64,000 nucleotides of DNA from Laburnicola sp. R22_1 (taxonomy: Eukaryota > Ascomycota > Dothideomycetes > Pleosporales > Didymosphaeriaceae), in NCBI GenBank assembly GCA_014281115.1, contig JACONQ010000004.1, forward strand, positions 1,736,001 to 1,800,000. Direction: 5' to 3'. Shown piece by piece: positions 19,480 through 31,642 of the stretch (positions are counted from its first letter, which is position 1; every line of letters begins with the position of its first letter). Position numbers and translations under genes: made by a program. The notes beneath the pieces are model-generated. The model saw only the letters and a list, made by a program, of their open reading frames with translations, had not been told where the DNA came from and ran no database searches.

Positions 19480-20556
19480 CTACAAGAAGTAGAGTGTCGA
19501 CTGATGAAAATTACGCACCGCATATCTAAACCACTCCAACTCGTATTCAGCCTCTCGAGCTACCTGGTCCAAGTGCACAGGGGTGTCACTGTTGACAGGA
19601 TCCCAGATGAACGTGCGGTCGCGCCAGGCATGCCTTGCCCAATTCTTCATGATCCGAAGATAATCAGTAAACGCCTGCAAAATCAGAAGCACGGCATCTT
19701 TCAATGCGACTCCACGTGTGTCTTAAGTACCTTGTATTATGCTGTCTCTTAGCATCGGCACTAAGCATACGGAAAGTAGGCGTGTGCAAACTGGACGCAT
19801 GAACATGTCGCTTCCTATAGTTCCAGTCTTGACTTTCTCAAGGGCTCGACGTATCAGGTTGCAGAAACCCAGTATCCGTGTCAGGAGCCAATAAATATCT
19901 CTAGGTCTCCATTAAACATCGGATGGACGACCCACATGTAACATCAGCCCTGCTCCATATCCCTTGAAGCACAAGAATTCAAAATCTTGTAAAAACCAAA
20001 GGAGAGGGTGGATATGATCCTATCGGAACCCGGTATGGAATCTCGTGCAACGTCGGCAATATATACTCTGTAGAAGCAGCGACCAATGTCCTCCGACTTC
20101 TCTCAACATCTGTTCAGATTCTCGCAGCAAACGCAGATTCAGGCGGGCTATCGAGTCCTCCGATGGATCCGTAAAGTAATTTTCATAATCTTGCTGACAT
20201 ACTCTCAGTATTCCATCGCGGTTGGGATTTGTCATTGCTAGTAAAGCAGGGTTGATGGCTTCCATGTGAGGGTTTGGGTCGGCCACTGTAATCGCTTCAG
20301 GTACTTTGTACAGCAGTGACCGTGATCTTCGGGGGTTCAAGATGCAGCCCTTCCACAAACTGCATACCTGTTGCGCGCGTAACAGGTCGTCAAACCCGAG
20401 ACACAAGAGCACTTCGCAAAGCAACTCCCGTGGCAACGTGGATATTAGGGAATTTTCCGTCGGTGGAATGCTTACCACAGCTGCATTCATGTTTGGAAGA
20501 TAGTAAGGAAAGCCGACTTCAGTGTCAGAAGGTTTTGAAAAGTCGGATAGTTCCAA
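19480..20556 (-). pseudogene. F-box protein gene with three in-frame stops
   Basis: From ATG at 20556 the frame gives a clear F-box at residues 38-75 (LPRELLCEVLLCLGFDDLLR, then AQQVCSLWKGCI), the SKP1-binding motif of SCF ubiquitin ligases. After FHTGFR a TAG (20020-20022) intervenes, but the same frame continues: FEFLCFKGYGAGLMLHVGRP, a TAA, WRPRDIYWLLTRILGF, LEKVKTGTIGSDMFMRP, a TAA, then LKDAVLLILQAF and RTFIWDPVNSDTPVHLDQVA to 19480. No good splice pair removes any of the stops. About 358 codons in all, a normal length for a fungal F-box protein. I read it as a recently decayed gene; a truncated 178-aa product retaining the F-box is possible. Confidence 0.6.
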
Positions 20557-21110
20557 GGTTAGAGTAAGACAAGCGTAAGGTCGACAAGTAATGGATATGG
20601 TTACTTAAGTACTACTGTAGACAGTAGCATAACCGTCACCGTTAGATTCTATGACAGCAATCTGTGACACATCTGATCATCTCTGTAAAAATCATAATTG
20701 ACACGTTAAGCGGCGTGAAGTGTGACGTAGTACCTTAGGTATTGAACCGAGCATGGAGGCAAAGAAGGAAAGCAAAAGGCATGATTGGTAGCGCGTGAGT
20801 GATGCCTCTTTTCCACTAGCATCAAGCTATTGTTATGTTGTTGTTTAGCTTCACTATAGGCTTTCACTCTCTCGTCCACAAACGGTTTACGCTAAAACGC
20901 GCGGTCGCTTGGCGCGCCTGCGCACCTGGGCAAAACCTCCACGACACCTCGCAACCTTTTCAACCACCTTCTACTGCACATTCGCTTCTGCGCACAATCT
21001 GTTACCGCGCACGACCTATATCGCACCGGAAAGGTGGATGAGATTGTCGATAGGTACGATCGCTATCGATTCAAGTAAGTGTTGACAGCAAAACTAATGA
21101 GAGAATTAGA
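20557..21110. other. Shared upstream region of the F-box and ATPase genes
   Basis: Divergent intergenic region. On the plus strand a GTAAGT...AAACTAATG...ATTAG pair (21074-21109) could be an intron directly before the ATPase ATG. The frame joined to the ATPase frame is open back to a TAA near 20,892, but without an ATG, so an extra 5' exon is possible. Confidence 0.35.
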
Positions 21111-24100
21111 ATGGAGGAAGAGAATAAAAGCGCGAAGATACACGATCAAGCGGTGTTCTTCCTGGAGCAAATCACAGATCCAGCAACCCCACCTGCGCAG
21201 CGAGTGTTTGCTGTACCAAAATCAAGGAAAGTCATTCTGGCTGCCCGAGGTCTCAATACCCACTGCCAACTACCTCCCGCAGCAGACACGGCTATTTCGA
21301 CCAAACAAAACAAGCCTGAGACAACAAGTTGTCAGGAAATCGCTTCCAACTCGAGCGCAACGGCAACTCCAGCGCAAATCAAGGCATGGGTCCGTAACGA
21401 ATGCCGCAAACGATACTATGACGCCAATGGCAAATTCCTCCGGATTCCTGAATTCTCTCTGATGAAGCGAGAACTGGGAAAACTACGACCAGGGCATCTC
21501 GACATCATCGAGAAGGCCCTAACAGAGTAGGCAAACATCGTCAGCTTCCATGTTTGATTTTGCTAACATGAACAAGGATCGATGAGGAGCTCGTCAAAGC
21601 TCCGTTGTCCGACAAAGAGTCACAACAATTGTTTTCTCTTGCGCAAGCGGAGGCAGACAAACTTTCGTGGACCTCGCCTCTCAATTACGAGAAGAATCGT
21701 TCAGATATAGCTACGGCACTCTCCATCAAACGTCCTGATATTCATCCCAAGATAATCAGGGTAGTGGCCACAGAGTAAGTTAGCCCTACAGGTGATACGA
21801 AAGTCTGGAACACGCCACACGAAGCAGTGATCGGCGTACAAAATGTCTCGCTCTACATTTTTCGCGCAAACCAAACAACACACACTAATATATGAGTAGC
21901 ATACAAACGCTACAAATCGATCTCGAACAGAGAGAATCTCGTCAACAAGAACCCCGCAAGGAACAAGGGTCTCTCAATCAAGGAGAGGTCCATCTACAAA
22001 TACAGGAATCCTCTCGAAAGCAGGAAGACGCCCGTAGAGTGGCAAGAGTTCGCCGGAGCGCGCGGCAAGAGGAACGGTTACAGCGCCAAACAGCCGAAAT
22101 GGCGGCAGCGAAACTCCAGCAGACTACCAAACAGTCGTCAAAGCTGGCGCAGTGGCCAAAATTCCCACCGGGTTTGAAAGATTCCGACTTTGACCTTTCT
22201 ACAACGAATGGCATCGAATCCTGGGCGCAGTGGTACTTTTGCGAGCATGCGTTCGACACCCATGCGTCATTCCGAGGTTATCAATGGCTGAAGGATCGAC
22301 TGATTTCTCTACGCGGTAATGCAAAGATGGAGAGAGTTGCGATTATTCAAGCCGTAAACAAGTAAGTCTTTCCAAAAACCTAACATCCACATCGTTGCCT
22401 AAGAGCAATATTCCAACGATGTACCAAGCCGATACCATATTGTTCTTTAGCTAAGTCGTGATAGACTCCGTAAACCGGGCCACGAATTTTCCTTTCCGAC
22501 AACTGATGGGAAGATTATGAAAGTCGCGAAGGCGAGAAATAATGTCGCGTCAACTTGCAATGCAACTGCGAACAAGCCGCAAAATGTCAGCGCCCAACCA
22601 GCGCTTTTTCGGGGTCATCCGACATCATCAGTCATAGGTCCCAACGGAAGACAGTTGGCTCCAGCCCCCATGCCAACCAGGACTTCAGCTCGTATATCGA
22701 GTGGCTCTCAATCAGCTAATCGCATTTTCCAGACTGCTAATTGTCGAGACAATGAACTACTGAACGAATATCCTACTGGTCCTGCTCAGTCGCATAATGT
22801 ACCGGGAGACGATCTGCTTGCACGAAAGCTGAACCAAGCACATGCAAACGCCAAGCTAACTGAGAATCCGCATACTTCGCCCCGAAAGGAGACAGGGAAT
22901 ACGACTCCCGAAGCCGAAGCCACTCCTGCTTTGAGCATTATCCCGGAACCGGATTTCGAAGCTATGGAGCTTTTGTTGGAACCCGATAGCTTCGGAATTG
23001 ACGAAGATGCCAATGAAGATGACGTTGTTCGGCATGCGCCGCTTTTTGACGAAGACGTCGTCCGGGGAAGGGATACGGCGGGATATCTTCCACAATACGG
23101 CTTGATTGGAACGCATGATCAGAACCCGGAAAATGCGACGTCGAAAATGTTCCTTAACACAAACATTCCATTCTCCGCGTTCGTTTGTGGCGTACAGGGT
23201 AGTGGCAAGTCGCATACAACGTCTTGCATTCTCGAAAACTGCCTTATCCCGACCAACAGTACAGGAAAGTTGCAAAAGCCTCTGTCTGCGTTGGTATTCA
23301 GTTATGGACCCTTCAGCGGAGAAGGAGCTGGGTTCAGTATCAGCGAAGCCGCCTTCCTAGGAGCGCCGAATCCTCAAGCGCCCTTTGAGGCCCATGCCAC
23401 GAAGATCAACGTTCTGGTTTCGCCAACGAATTATATCCGGATATCTAAGCTGTATAACCGCTTACCCAATGTCAGAGTGGTTAGCTTCAAGCTGAATCCT
23501 CGCAATCTTGATATCGGTATGTTTTCTTGAAGACACGACACTGTAATTTTCTAACTCGTGCTTAGACTTGATGTTGACCCTCATGAACGTCGATGAGACA
23601 GAGAAGACTCCCCTTTACATGGCTCAAGTTCAACAGATTTTGCGTCGCATGGCAACGACTAGTGAATCGTTTGACTACAAAGTTTTCAAGCGCCATCTAT
23701 ACGAACAGCAATTCGATCATACGCAGAGGAACATGTTGCAGATTCGCTTAGACATTCTGGAGTCTTTCCTTGATCTGGATGGTAGTTATAAGGAGGAGCT
23801 GCTGTTCAAACCGGGAGAGATCAATATCATGGACATGAGCTGTCCCTTTGTCGATGCAAACACCGCATGTATCATGTTTAAGGTTGGCCTCCAACGTTAC
23901 TTGCAGTCTGGTGCTACCGGCAAGATGGTGGTCCTCGACGAAGCACACAAGGTTTGTTCATTTGAGCCCCGTCTCTCGATCAATTCAGAGTTAACTTCGT
24001 CTTTAGTATATGCTTGACGTCCCAGGCGCCAAAGCCCTCAACGAGACGCTGCTCCAGACGATCCGTCTCCAGCGCCACTTCGGAGTTCGTGTGGTTGTAT

Positions 24101-24408
24101 CAACACAGGAACCGACACTGCTTACCGACCTGATTGCACTTTGCTCGATAACAATCATCCACCGATTCTCTTCGCCGCAGTGGTTTTCCGCAATCAAGCG
24201 CCATATTCACATTCCGGAGCAATATCGCGAGACGCTTATGGAGCAAATCGAGGGTCTAAAGACAGGCGCGGCGATTGTGTACTGTCCCAATGCAGTGCTT
24301 GGAGAGAATGAAAATGGAAAGTTGGAGAAGGGAACAGGAAGGATGATACAGGTGAAGATGAGGAAGAGAATTACGGTTGATGGTGGGCAGTCGATTTTGG
24401 CTGTGTAG
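21111..24408 (+). CDS. HerA/FtsK-type P-loop ATPase, 974 aa, six exons
   Basis: Exons 21111-21526, 21577-21774, 21900-22361, 22456-23516, 23566-23951 and 24007-24408 join with every phase matching; introns are 49-125 bp (donors GTAGGC, GTAAGT, GTAAGT, GTATGT, GTTTGT). Residues 1-360 are charged and Gln/Glu/Arg-rich, with WVRNECRKRYYDANGKFLRI and LTTNGIESWAQWYF-like segments. Residues 400-560 are disordered and acidic. The C-terminal 420 residues form the ATPase: Walker A VCGVQGSGKSHTT, Walker B KMVVLDEAHKYM, a sensor-like VVVSTQEPTLL, and FSSPQWFSAIKRHI. The Walker B shape and the STQEP motif match the HerA/FtsK/VirB4 branch of P-loop NTPases, motors acting on DNA or peptides. Its function in fungi is unknown to me. 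No stops, despite decayed neighbours: it looks under selection. Confidence 0.75.
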
Positions 24409-26002
24409 AACGTTGCCTTGAAACGCTAAAGGTGGTATGCTTTGGTTGTCATTGCGAGATTGAGTGTGCAGGATGCTTCTGGCAACTTTTGTGGAGATCT
24501 CGGCGTTCTGGCGACAGGATTGAGTTCATCGCACATGGTTTGGATCAGCGTTTTGCAGCGTGAAAGTCAGCTCAGGAGTTGTACGGATCGTAGTGGTGTG
24601 GTACATCGTGTGAACGATCTGCGTCGTCATCGAAATTCCCAGTGCGCACTGATGGTGTTTCACTATTGGAGCATGGGTAGTAGATTCGGAGGTCTTCGAT
24701 GCAGACCTGTTGAGTACTTTATTGAGTTTTACACAGTGCATAGTTTGAAGTTGACAATTATATTAATTGTTTAGGGTTGTCTCTACTTTAAGTCCTTAAG
24801 GTCCTAGATTTACCTATCGTCCTGCCACTTGTCGATTTGGTTAATTACAGCCTTATTACTAATAGTAAGGCTATAGGGCTACCTTGCAAGGATAGTATTA
24901 AGGGCATTGCGTTGCTCTTTAATATAGTCCTTACCCTCCCTCCCTTGTATGCCTTCTATTCTTGTAAGAGATAGTGCTATAGTTTAGATAGGTATCCTTA
25001 CTGGCTTAATTCTCTAAGATCTAAAGGTGCAGCTGCAGCAGCTAGAGCTTCTTAAGGAGCTTATTATCCTTATTATTGCTAATAATCTTACTCCTCTGCT
25101 TGTAGTATTTCTATAATTTAAAAGGAAGCTTTCTAAGTTAGTTATAGCTGTTGCGCGTTCTTGTGTAAAAGCTGACCACCTTAGTAGTAGTAATAATAGG
25201 AGGACCTATATTAAGGATAGGATTGAGGTACTAAGGTACAGATCTTAGGTGGCACAAAGGGCCATTTATTGCCTACAGCAATTCTGCTATTTTCGCCGCC
25301 CTTTAGAGCTCCGTAGTTAAATAGTGACTCTAAGGTCACTGTCCTATAGTTCTCTGTCATATAATTGGCCCTTTACCAATTATGCGCGTTATGCTTTAGC
25401 TCCCTACTATAGTTCATTCTAATCGCGCCCTTTTTTTTACATACTTTAGCTGTTAACCCTTAGTTGTGCTTGCTGTTAAGTCTCATAATCTGTAAAAGGT
25501 TAGGTCGACTATAAACGGATATGAATGAATGAATAAATAGTAGATTCGGTCCATATTCAGAGAGAAACTCATTGAAATACTAAAAGCTTTCCGATACTCT
25601 CAGTTTTGACTCTAACATTGTGCAATTTGCAGTCATATCACAAAAGTTTGAGTACATTTGACCTTAGTATTGCTCATCGTGGGGTAACACATTGTGCTCA
25701 AACTTTTATCCCAATACTGTACTGAAGTCAGCAGAAGGGCTAAAGAGAACTACTTATGGTATTTATGTTAGCTAATGCCCATTAGATTTATGAGAAGTTG
25801 CGGGCCTAACTGTGCCGCAGGACAGAAGATCAGACACTGGGCATACGGTGCATTGAGAAAATCGAAGAGCCAAAGAGACAGGAACGGTATGCGCATGTCG
25901 ATGGAACGGCTTTTATAAAAGTCGCCGTTAATGTATATGACTTCATAATAGGTCTTACTGTGCGCAAAGCGCATGCTGTCTCTCATGCTCAGTCTCGATA
26001 AA
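24409..26002. other. AT-rich, RIP-like decayed repeat and upstream part of the permease pseudogene
   Basis: From about 24,770 to 25,450 the sequence is TA-rich with stops in all frames and no recognisable domain, as expected for RIP-altered repeat DNA. The stretch 25,500-26,002 is less biased and probably belongs to the 5' side of the sugar-permease pseudogene broken by the hAT element. An inverted pair (AAAAGTTTGAGTAC and GTGCTCAAACTTTT) lies at 25642-25655 and 25695-25708. Confidence 0.4.
25995..26002. repeat. hAT target-site duplication, left
   Basis: TCGATAAA, repeated at 29118-29125 directly outside the opposite terminus. Eight bp is the hAT length. Confidence 0.85.
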
Positions 26003-29000
26003 CAGGGCTTCCAACGTAGCGTAGTACGGCGTACAACTACGGCCCGTAGCGATCACGTGAGCCGTACGTAATACGCTCTGCCCTGGGCCGTAGCGTAGCG
26101 TAGTTTGTATACGTTTTACGCCGTAGTACAGCTGTATAGTAGCATCTTTTAGAGATTTTAACGCGTGATTTGGGTGTTTTTAAGTCGCAATTTTAGTGTT
26201 TTAGAGAGCTGTTTCAGGCTGTTTTTACGCCCTTTTTAGTGTAGTACGCGCTTGGATTATAAGGATGTCTAACAGGCGTTTATTGTAGCAAATTTTGCAG
26301 TGCTCCTTTATGCTTCTTTTATAATAACCTATTGACTTTTGCCCACAATATGCCGCGTAATATATAGTCCCAGGCCTCGCAATTATCTTAAAGTACTCTT
26401 AATTATTGCCCACACCATGCCGCTATGTTAAAAAGGCTCGCTGCTGCCGCCGCCGCTGTTAACGCGCTGCCTTTGTTAGGTAAGTTGTCTTAGTCCTAGT
26501 TGCGTAAGGGCACCCTAGGTACTCTAACGCCCGTACAAAGGAGCCACGTGTGGCATCTAGAGCTTTGTTCTAGGGAGCTCTTTAACGTTAATTGGCGCTA
26601 TATTTGGCACGGAAGCTGTTGCCTTAAGCCTGGCTATGTTAGGTACTAAGTCTACCACAAAGGCCAGCTTAAAGGCAAGCGCAATCTGGCTACAATTTGG
26701 CGGTATAGAGCTAAGCTAGAGTACCTAGAGGATAATATAGTTAGTAAGAACTTGTACTAGCTTTGCAGGGACTATTACCTTAATAGAAAGCCCCTAATTA
26801 TTAGAAGGTTAATAGTACAACTTATATTAAACAACACCTTAAAAAGGTGCACCTAATTAATCCCAACACTAGGTTGCTGCCTGCTGTGGCGACTGTACGG
26901 CCTAAGAGTCCTTTTGTAGCTGCTACTAGGGCAAGATCTACTATATCCTATTTACTATGGTAAGAAGAGGAGTTATAGAGCGCCTTTGTTAACTAGGTTA
27001 TTATAGGGGATCTTAGCTTTAAAATAGCGACTTTAGCGGCTACCCAGGGCCTTATAACGTGGAATTGAACCAACCTTTTGCGCGCACTGCTAAGCAGCCC
27101 CACAACACTGGCAAAATATATATAAAGTAATATAGCAAAGCGAAAGAAGGAGGTTACAAAGCTTTTACACTTTTCGCAGAGTAAAATTAGTGTAAGTTGC
27201 GATATATAGACGTCTCCAAACAATATAAGCTTTTTTGGAGTTATTGCTTACTTTGTTAGTAAGATTGTTTTTCCGCTCTAGATCCCTATTAATAAGCGTA
27301 TTTTTTATAGTAACTTATAAGTAATTTAGATGCAAAACACTAATAACTCAACCTACTTATTAGCTTTTGCAACCTTTTTAGGGACTATATAGTAGCTGCG
27401 CAAGCCTAGCTTATACTCTAGATAATTAGGGAGTATAAATTTAAGTTAAAACTCCACTATTTTATAGGTAACAATGCCAGCAATAATAGCACTAGATTTA
27501 TTAAGTACCTGCGCGACAAAACTAGCCTTAATATTAGAAATTAACACTATATACGCTGCGTAGGTTATATAATTAACCTGATTATTAAAGCTCTTATTTA
27601 CAGCAATAGAGTAAGCAATTTCAAAGCTAAGCTTGCCCACGCGTCGCCCTAGGAGCAATATTAATTATACTAGAGGCATAGGGTTGTTAAGAAACTCTAT
27701 AATTTTGTAAACGTAGTATATGTCTCACATAAATATTGTGAGCTTTTCTGTACAATATAATAATTGCTTAATAATAATAACGCGTTATGGACCTTTGGCA
27801 CCCTTAATTTAATCTAGGATGGCGGGATTAGGTGGCACAGCGTTTATCTTATACTGTTACGCTGCTATAAGCTTAAGGATCTAATTTAAAAGTTTATACA
27901 ACGCGCCCACAATATTAATAGCCTCCTAGAGGTTCCTAGCGGCAACAATAATAATATTAACAGGCCCCGTAAGTACAACCCTATATATAACTAATTAACA
28001 GACAATAATTAGAAGGAGGTCTACACAATTATATAGGTCTTATAAGAGTTTTATAAGATGTGTAAGGCTCTAGAGGGTGCCGCTAGCGTTAGCAAATTTG
28101 GGTCCCTCTAGCAGACAATTATTAACTTATAACAACTTTACAAGTTGCTTACCGAGCGCGTATATAAAATTAACAGCTATATATAGTTGTCTTATCTTAT
28201 TAAAGGTGTTGCGCTTACGCAGCAGAAACTTAATATATACTTTGTTAAAATTATTATAGATCTAGACCTATCTCTTTACTATGTGGCCACCGCGTTACAC
28301 CTATAGCTCTATATCGCCTAGTTTAAGGACCAACAGAAAAGGCACCCTAAGTAGCATTAAAAAGCCAATTGCTCACTATGCTATATATTTAAGGCGTATG
28401 TTAACGCCAAAAAGGATAATATTAAGCTACCTAGGTCCCCCCCAACGTCGCGTAAGGTACCTGGGGCTTATAAGGGCAACACACAGAGGGCTTAAACAAT
28501 GAGCGTAGATCCTATACTCCTCACTAGCAACAAGTCTTATAAACGTTATAAGCGTATAACGTAGCTTAATAAGTACTTAGACAATTTACAAAGGGACCTT
28601 AGCAGCAACAACAAAAAGTTAATATAACTTATAAACAACCCACACTATTAGTGGGTTAAAGTAGGCCAAAAATATTACCTAATACTCTATAAAATGGCTA
28701 TGGATCGCCTCTCTATACCCTGCACGTCCTGCAATTGTAAGAGGTGTTTTAGCTCTGCTAAACGTACAATTACGTGCAATTGCAATAGTCTTATAGGCTG
28801 TATAATTAAGGCCTTATAGTTACAAAAGAATTGGCTGGGTAGAGGGGTTGTTAAAAGCAATCTTACAAGCCTTACAAAGGTGATCTCCAAAGGGAAAGCC
28901 TTATTAACGACCTTAACACTAAAAAACAACAACGGATTACCCAATTAGGAAATCCCGCCCTACTACGGGGCGTAGGGGGATTTTACAGAGCGTACTACGG

Positions 29001-29117
29001 TTACGGACTGTATTTTGACATCTCTGGGGGCTCCCGTACGTACTGGGCTCTCATACGGGCCGTAGCGTAGAGCGATGGGGGTCCACCGTACCGTACTACG
29101 CTACGTTGGAAGCCCTG
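26003..29117 (+). mobile_element. hAT DNA transposon, RIP-like decay
   Basis: 27-bp perfect terminal inverted repeats start CAGGGCTTCCAACGTAGCGT at 26003 and end with the reverse complement at 29117. The flanks are an 8-bp duplication, TCGATAAA. The 3,115-bp element is rich in CGTAGCGTAG-type subterminal motifs and TA-rich inside. It carries a decayed transposase on the plus strand. It landed in the N-terminal coding part of a sugar-permease gene. Confidence 0.9.
26580..28950 (+). pseudogene. hAT transposase, many stops
   Basis: Segments in successive frames match hAT transposases. Near 27,180 ISVSCDIYTSPNNISFFGV corresponds to the conserved core with its catalytic Asp. Near 27,820 GGIRWHSVYLILLRCYKL matches the R-W-[NS]-S-T-Y block. 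Near 28,640-28,870 the C-terminal dimerisation domain reads WVKVGQKYYLILYKMAMD, LSIPCTSCNCKRCFSSAKRT and QKNWLGRGVV. Stops are mostly TAG/TAA at Trp or Gln positions. No functional protein is possible from this copy. An N-terminal BED finger was not identified. Confidence 0.75.
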
Positions 29118-29125
29118 TCGATAAA
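29118..29125. repeat. hAT target-site duplication, right
   Basis: TCGATAAA, identical to 25995-26002. Confidence 0.85.
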
Positions 29126-30300
29126 GACCCTGGTTGGAGAGGCCGATGCCCCCAATGAACGATAACGAGGAATGAGGCTTAAAACAGTATTTAGTATCTA
29201 TCCCAAAGCAATTGGTTGGTCTATTGTACTATTATGTTGCCTTGTCATGGAGGGATATGACACCTCGGTGATGGGATACAAGATTCCCTTTGTACTGCAA
29301 TGGATCTAGCCCACCCTGATAGCTATTGGGTTGTATCTTGCGCCTGAATCGCCGAAGTGGTGCATTCGAAATGGATGCAATGCAGAAGCAGAAATTTTGC
29401 TCAAACGGCTTGCACTAAGCTCGGGCTTCTCTCAAAGAGATGCTTATGCAGCTATGACCTGTTAGTCTTGTTGAAGTTTCTTTAAACATTGATATCTACT
29501 AACTGAATATAGTTGTGCTCTACACTGATGAAGTTGCTTTAAAGACATTGACCTACGTCGAATTGAGATCGTATGCATGACTTGGCTTGCGCAAACTATG
29601 TCTGGCACTGCACAAGGTGGCTTGTTAGCATTTCTCTAAGAACAATCCGGAATATCAGCAAGCAATGGGTTTAAGTTAAGCTAGGGACAGAGCGCAATTA
29701 GGGCAGTGGGAATAATTGGGAGCTGGTTTGTGCTAAGCAAAGTTGGAAGGAAGACGCTTATGTCTAGCGACATGTGTGCGATCTTCGTGCTCCTCATGTT
29801 CGTTCACAAGTCCTCACTTCGTATTGACCGACTGATAAATCGCAGCATCATAGGATGCATTGGGTTACCCTCGGAACCTACAACAGCCACTTCATGGGTA
29901 TTCGACACCAAGGTGCTACTCCTGTTTGCCACTGCCGACTTTTCCATCGGCCCCGTCGTATACACCATCGTCGCTGAAGTCCCATCGACACGTCTTGTGC
30001 CAAGTCCATAATTTTAGCGCGCAAAGTGTACAATTCCGTCAATGTTGTCTTTGTAATATCGTCGCATTCAGGCAGTTGAGCCCGCTGGCGTGCAACTGGG
30101 GCCCCAAGGCCGCATTCTTCTGAGCAGGCACGAATTTGCGCATCACTTCATCGATAAATGGCTTGAGAAAAAGACCGAATTGCCGCTTCGCAAGGCTCTA
30201 TGGGTCCAAGAGAGTGCAAGTAGGGTGTGCTTTCACAAGCGAGACTTTCACTGTTACAAAGACCTTTCACCTTTCTACTCCACAACTGGCCTAGACCCTT
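29126..30300 (+). pseudogene. Sugar (maltose-permease-type) MFS transporter, decayed
   Basis: Just after the hAT, the frame reads TLVGEADAPNE, then FSIYPKAIGWSIVLLCCLVM, EGYDTSVMGY, the start of an alpha-glucoside/maltose permease of the major facilitator superfamily. A large internal deletion follows (GYKIPF joins QWI*PTLIAIGLYLAPESPKW, the loop after helix 6). Later: LRRIEIVCMTWLAQTMSGTA, AVGIIGSWFVLSKVGRKTLM, then FATADFSIGPVVYTIVAEVP with STRL, the helix 10 signature. The tail ILARKVYNSVN and LACNWGPKAAFF sits in shifted frames. Stops, deletions and frameshifts make it non-functional. The hAT insertion lies near codon 20, so the start lies left of 25,995. It would have transported di- or oligosaccharides at the plasma membrane. 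Confidence 0.7.
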
Positions 30301-30538
30301 TCCTTCTTTAGAAAGCAAACGGACGCGTATCTCTACCGAAGTTTACCCACTGTTTATCTCCACCCTCGCTGCCCCTCCCTCCCTCTTTCTTTCTTTCCTT
30401 GCCTCTGTCGCGCACTTTTTCTTGTTCAGCTCAACTTCCCAACTTGCATGCTAGCAGTAAGCACATTCAGTATCTTCACTTGTAGAACATTATTAACTTT
30501 ATGCAGCGTCAAACTCAACCTACAACCAAATCCACACT

Positions 30539-31642
30539 GTGGTAGAGCTACAAGCGTTCCGCCAGTACCTTGCAGGTCGCAGCATTGCGTACCTGTTAGA
30601 GGATCTCCCGCACGTCTCGCGATTCCCTTTCATTGCACACAATGATTCACTCGGTCCACACTGTGCTGCGCCTGTTGGCGAGAAGATGCAACTTTCACGC
30701 CTCAGGGACAAATCTATCGACACCGATGTCATCGCATACATCACCTTGCACACGAATAAATCACCGACTGTAACTTTTCGTATCTCAAAGACAACGCATC
30801 ACTCCGACGGCACTCGTACCATCGAGGCCCATACAGTCGATGCTGTAGATGTCCACAAATTATCCATGAACCATCCGTTCGATCTCTTCCAGGTGAAGGC
30901 TGGAGAAGACCAAAAGCGGCTGAAGGCATTGGTTAAGCTGTACTTTGTCTGGGCTGGGAAAGCGAACTGGAAGGATATGAAAGCTTCGGAAGGTTCGAAG
31001 TTCTACGATGACCTAATTGGAGCTCTTCGAAAAGTACGGACAGCTCGTACAGTGTCTTCGGGTCAAGGGATGATGATTGGAAGAGGTATGTTCATTGACA
31101 TTTAACTTTAACATGATGGCAGTTTCTAATTCAAATTAGGTAACGTAGATATGTCTCGACCCATCAGCCAACATCAAGGGGCCATTACAGGCAAACAAGA
31201 TCAACCCAATCTAGTGGGCTACAGTCCAAGCGAAGCTATGAGCGACCTTCCTGCACCGACCATCGAAAATGGCGTACCCACACCAAGGAACAGGAACGAC
31301 TTGCATGGCGCTTTTGGACACAGAATGGGACGCGAGCGTTTGGATACAGAGGATGTTGTCCACGAACAGCTGGAGCGACTGAGCGTCCCAATATTCCAAT
31401 CCCCTTCTCCTGCACCGACTGCAACCAGCGAAATGAAACGGAAGTCGGCTGATGATCTCGAGCGCATCAAGGAGTTCAAAAAGTTCCGCGCTGAACAAAA
31501 TCGTACCAAAGCCGCGCTGTCTAGGTTGGAAATGTATGGGGAATCTCTTCGTGAGAAGACCAAGAGACAGGAACGAGAGCTCAATGAGCAATTCACCGCC
31601 TCCGAAATTCTGGCTCTGATGGCCATGGAAAATTCAGAGTGA
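30539..31642 (+). CDS. Conserved-looking protein of unknown function, two exons (start uncertain)
   Basis: The frame is open from 30497; the first exon ends at 31085 and joins 31140-31642 across a 54-bp intron (GTATGT...AATTAG) with phase 1 kept. From 30539 the product is about 350 aa. No ATG precedes it in this frame, so a short upstream exon is likely: an ATTAAC...TGCAG acceptor ends at 30506. Exon 1 looks globular (FRQYLAGRSIAYLLEDLPHV; KLYFVWAGKANWKDM; KFYDDLIGALRKV). Exon 2 has a Pro/Ser linker, then a coiled coil: LERIKEFKKFRAEQNRTKAA, LSRLEMYGESLREKTKRQE, then ASEILALMAME. I recognise no family. It lies 0.2 kb downstream of the permease pseudogene. Confidence 0.55.

Noticed and set aside
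25768..25986. 72-aa minus-strand frame left of the hAT element
   Set aside because: No family match, ends at the transposon insertion, and lies opposite the permease pseudogene; probably chance.
8972..30300. A giant Starship-type mobile element
   Set aside because: No tyrosine-recombinase (DUF3435) captain or matching long-range ends could be seen; the region is explained by separate smaller elements.
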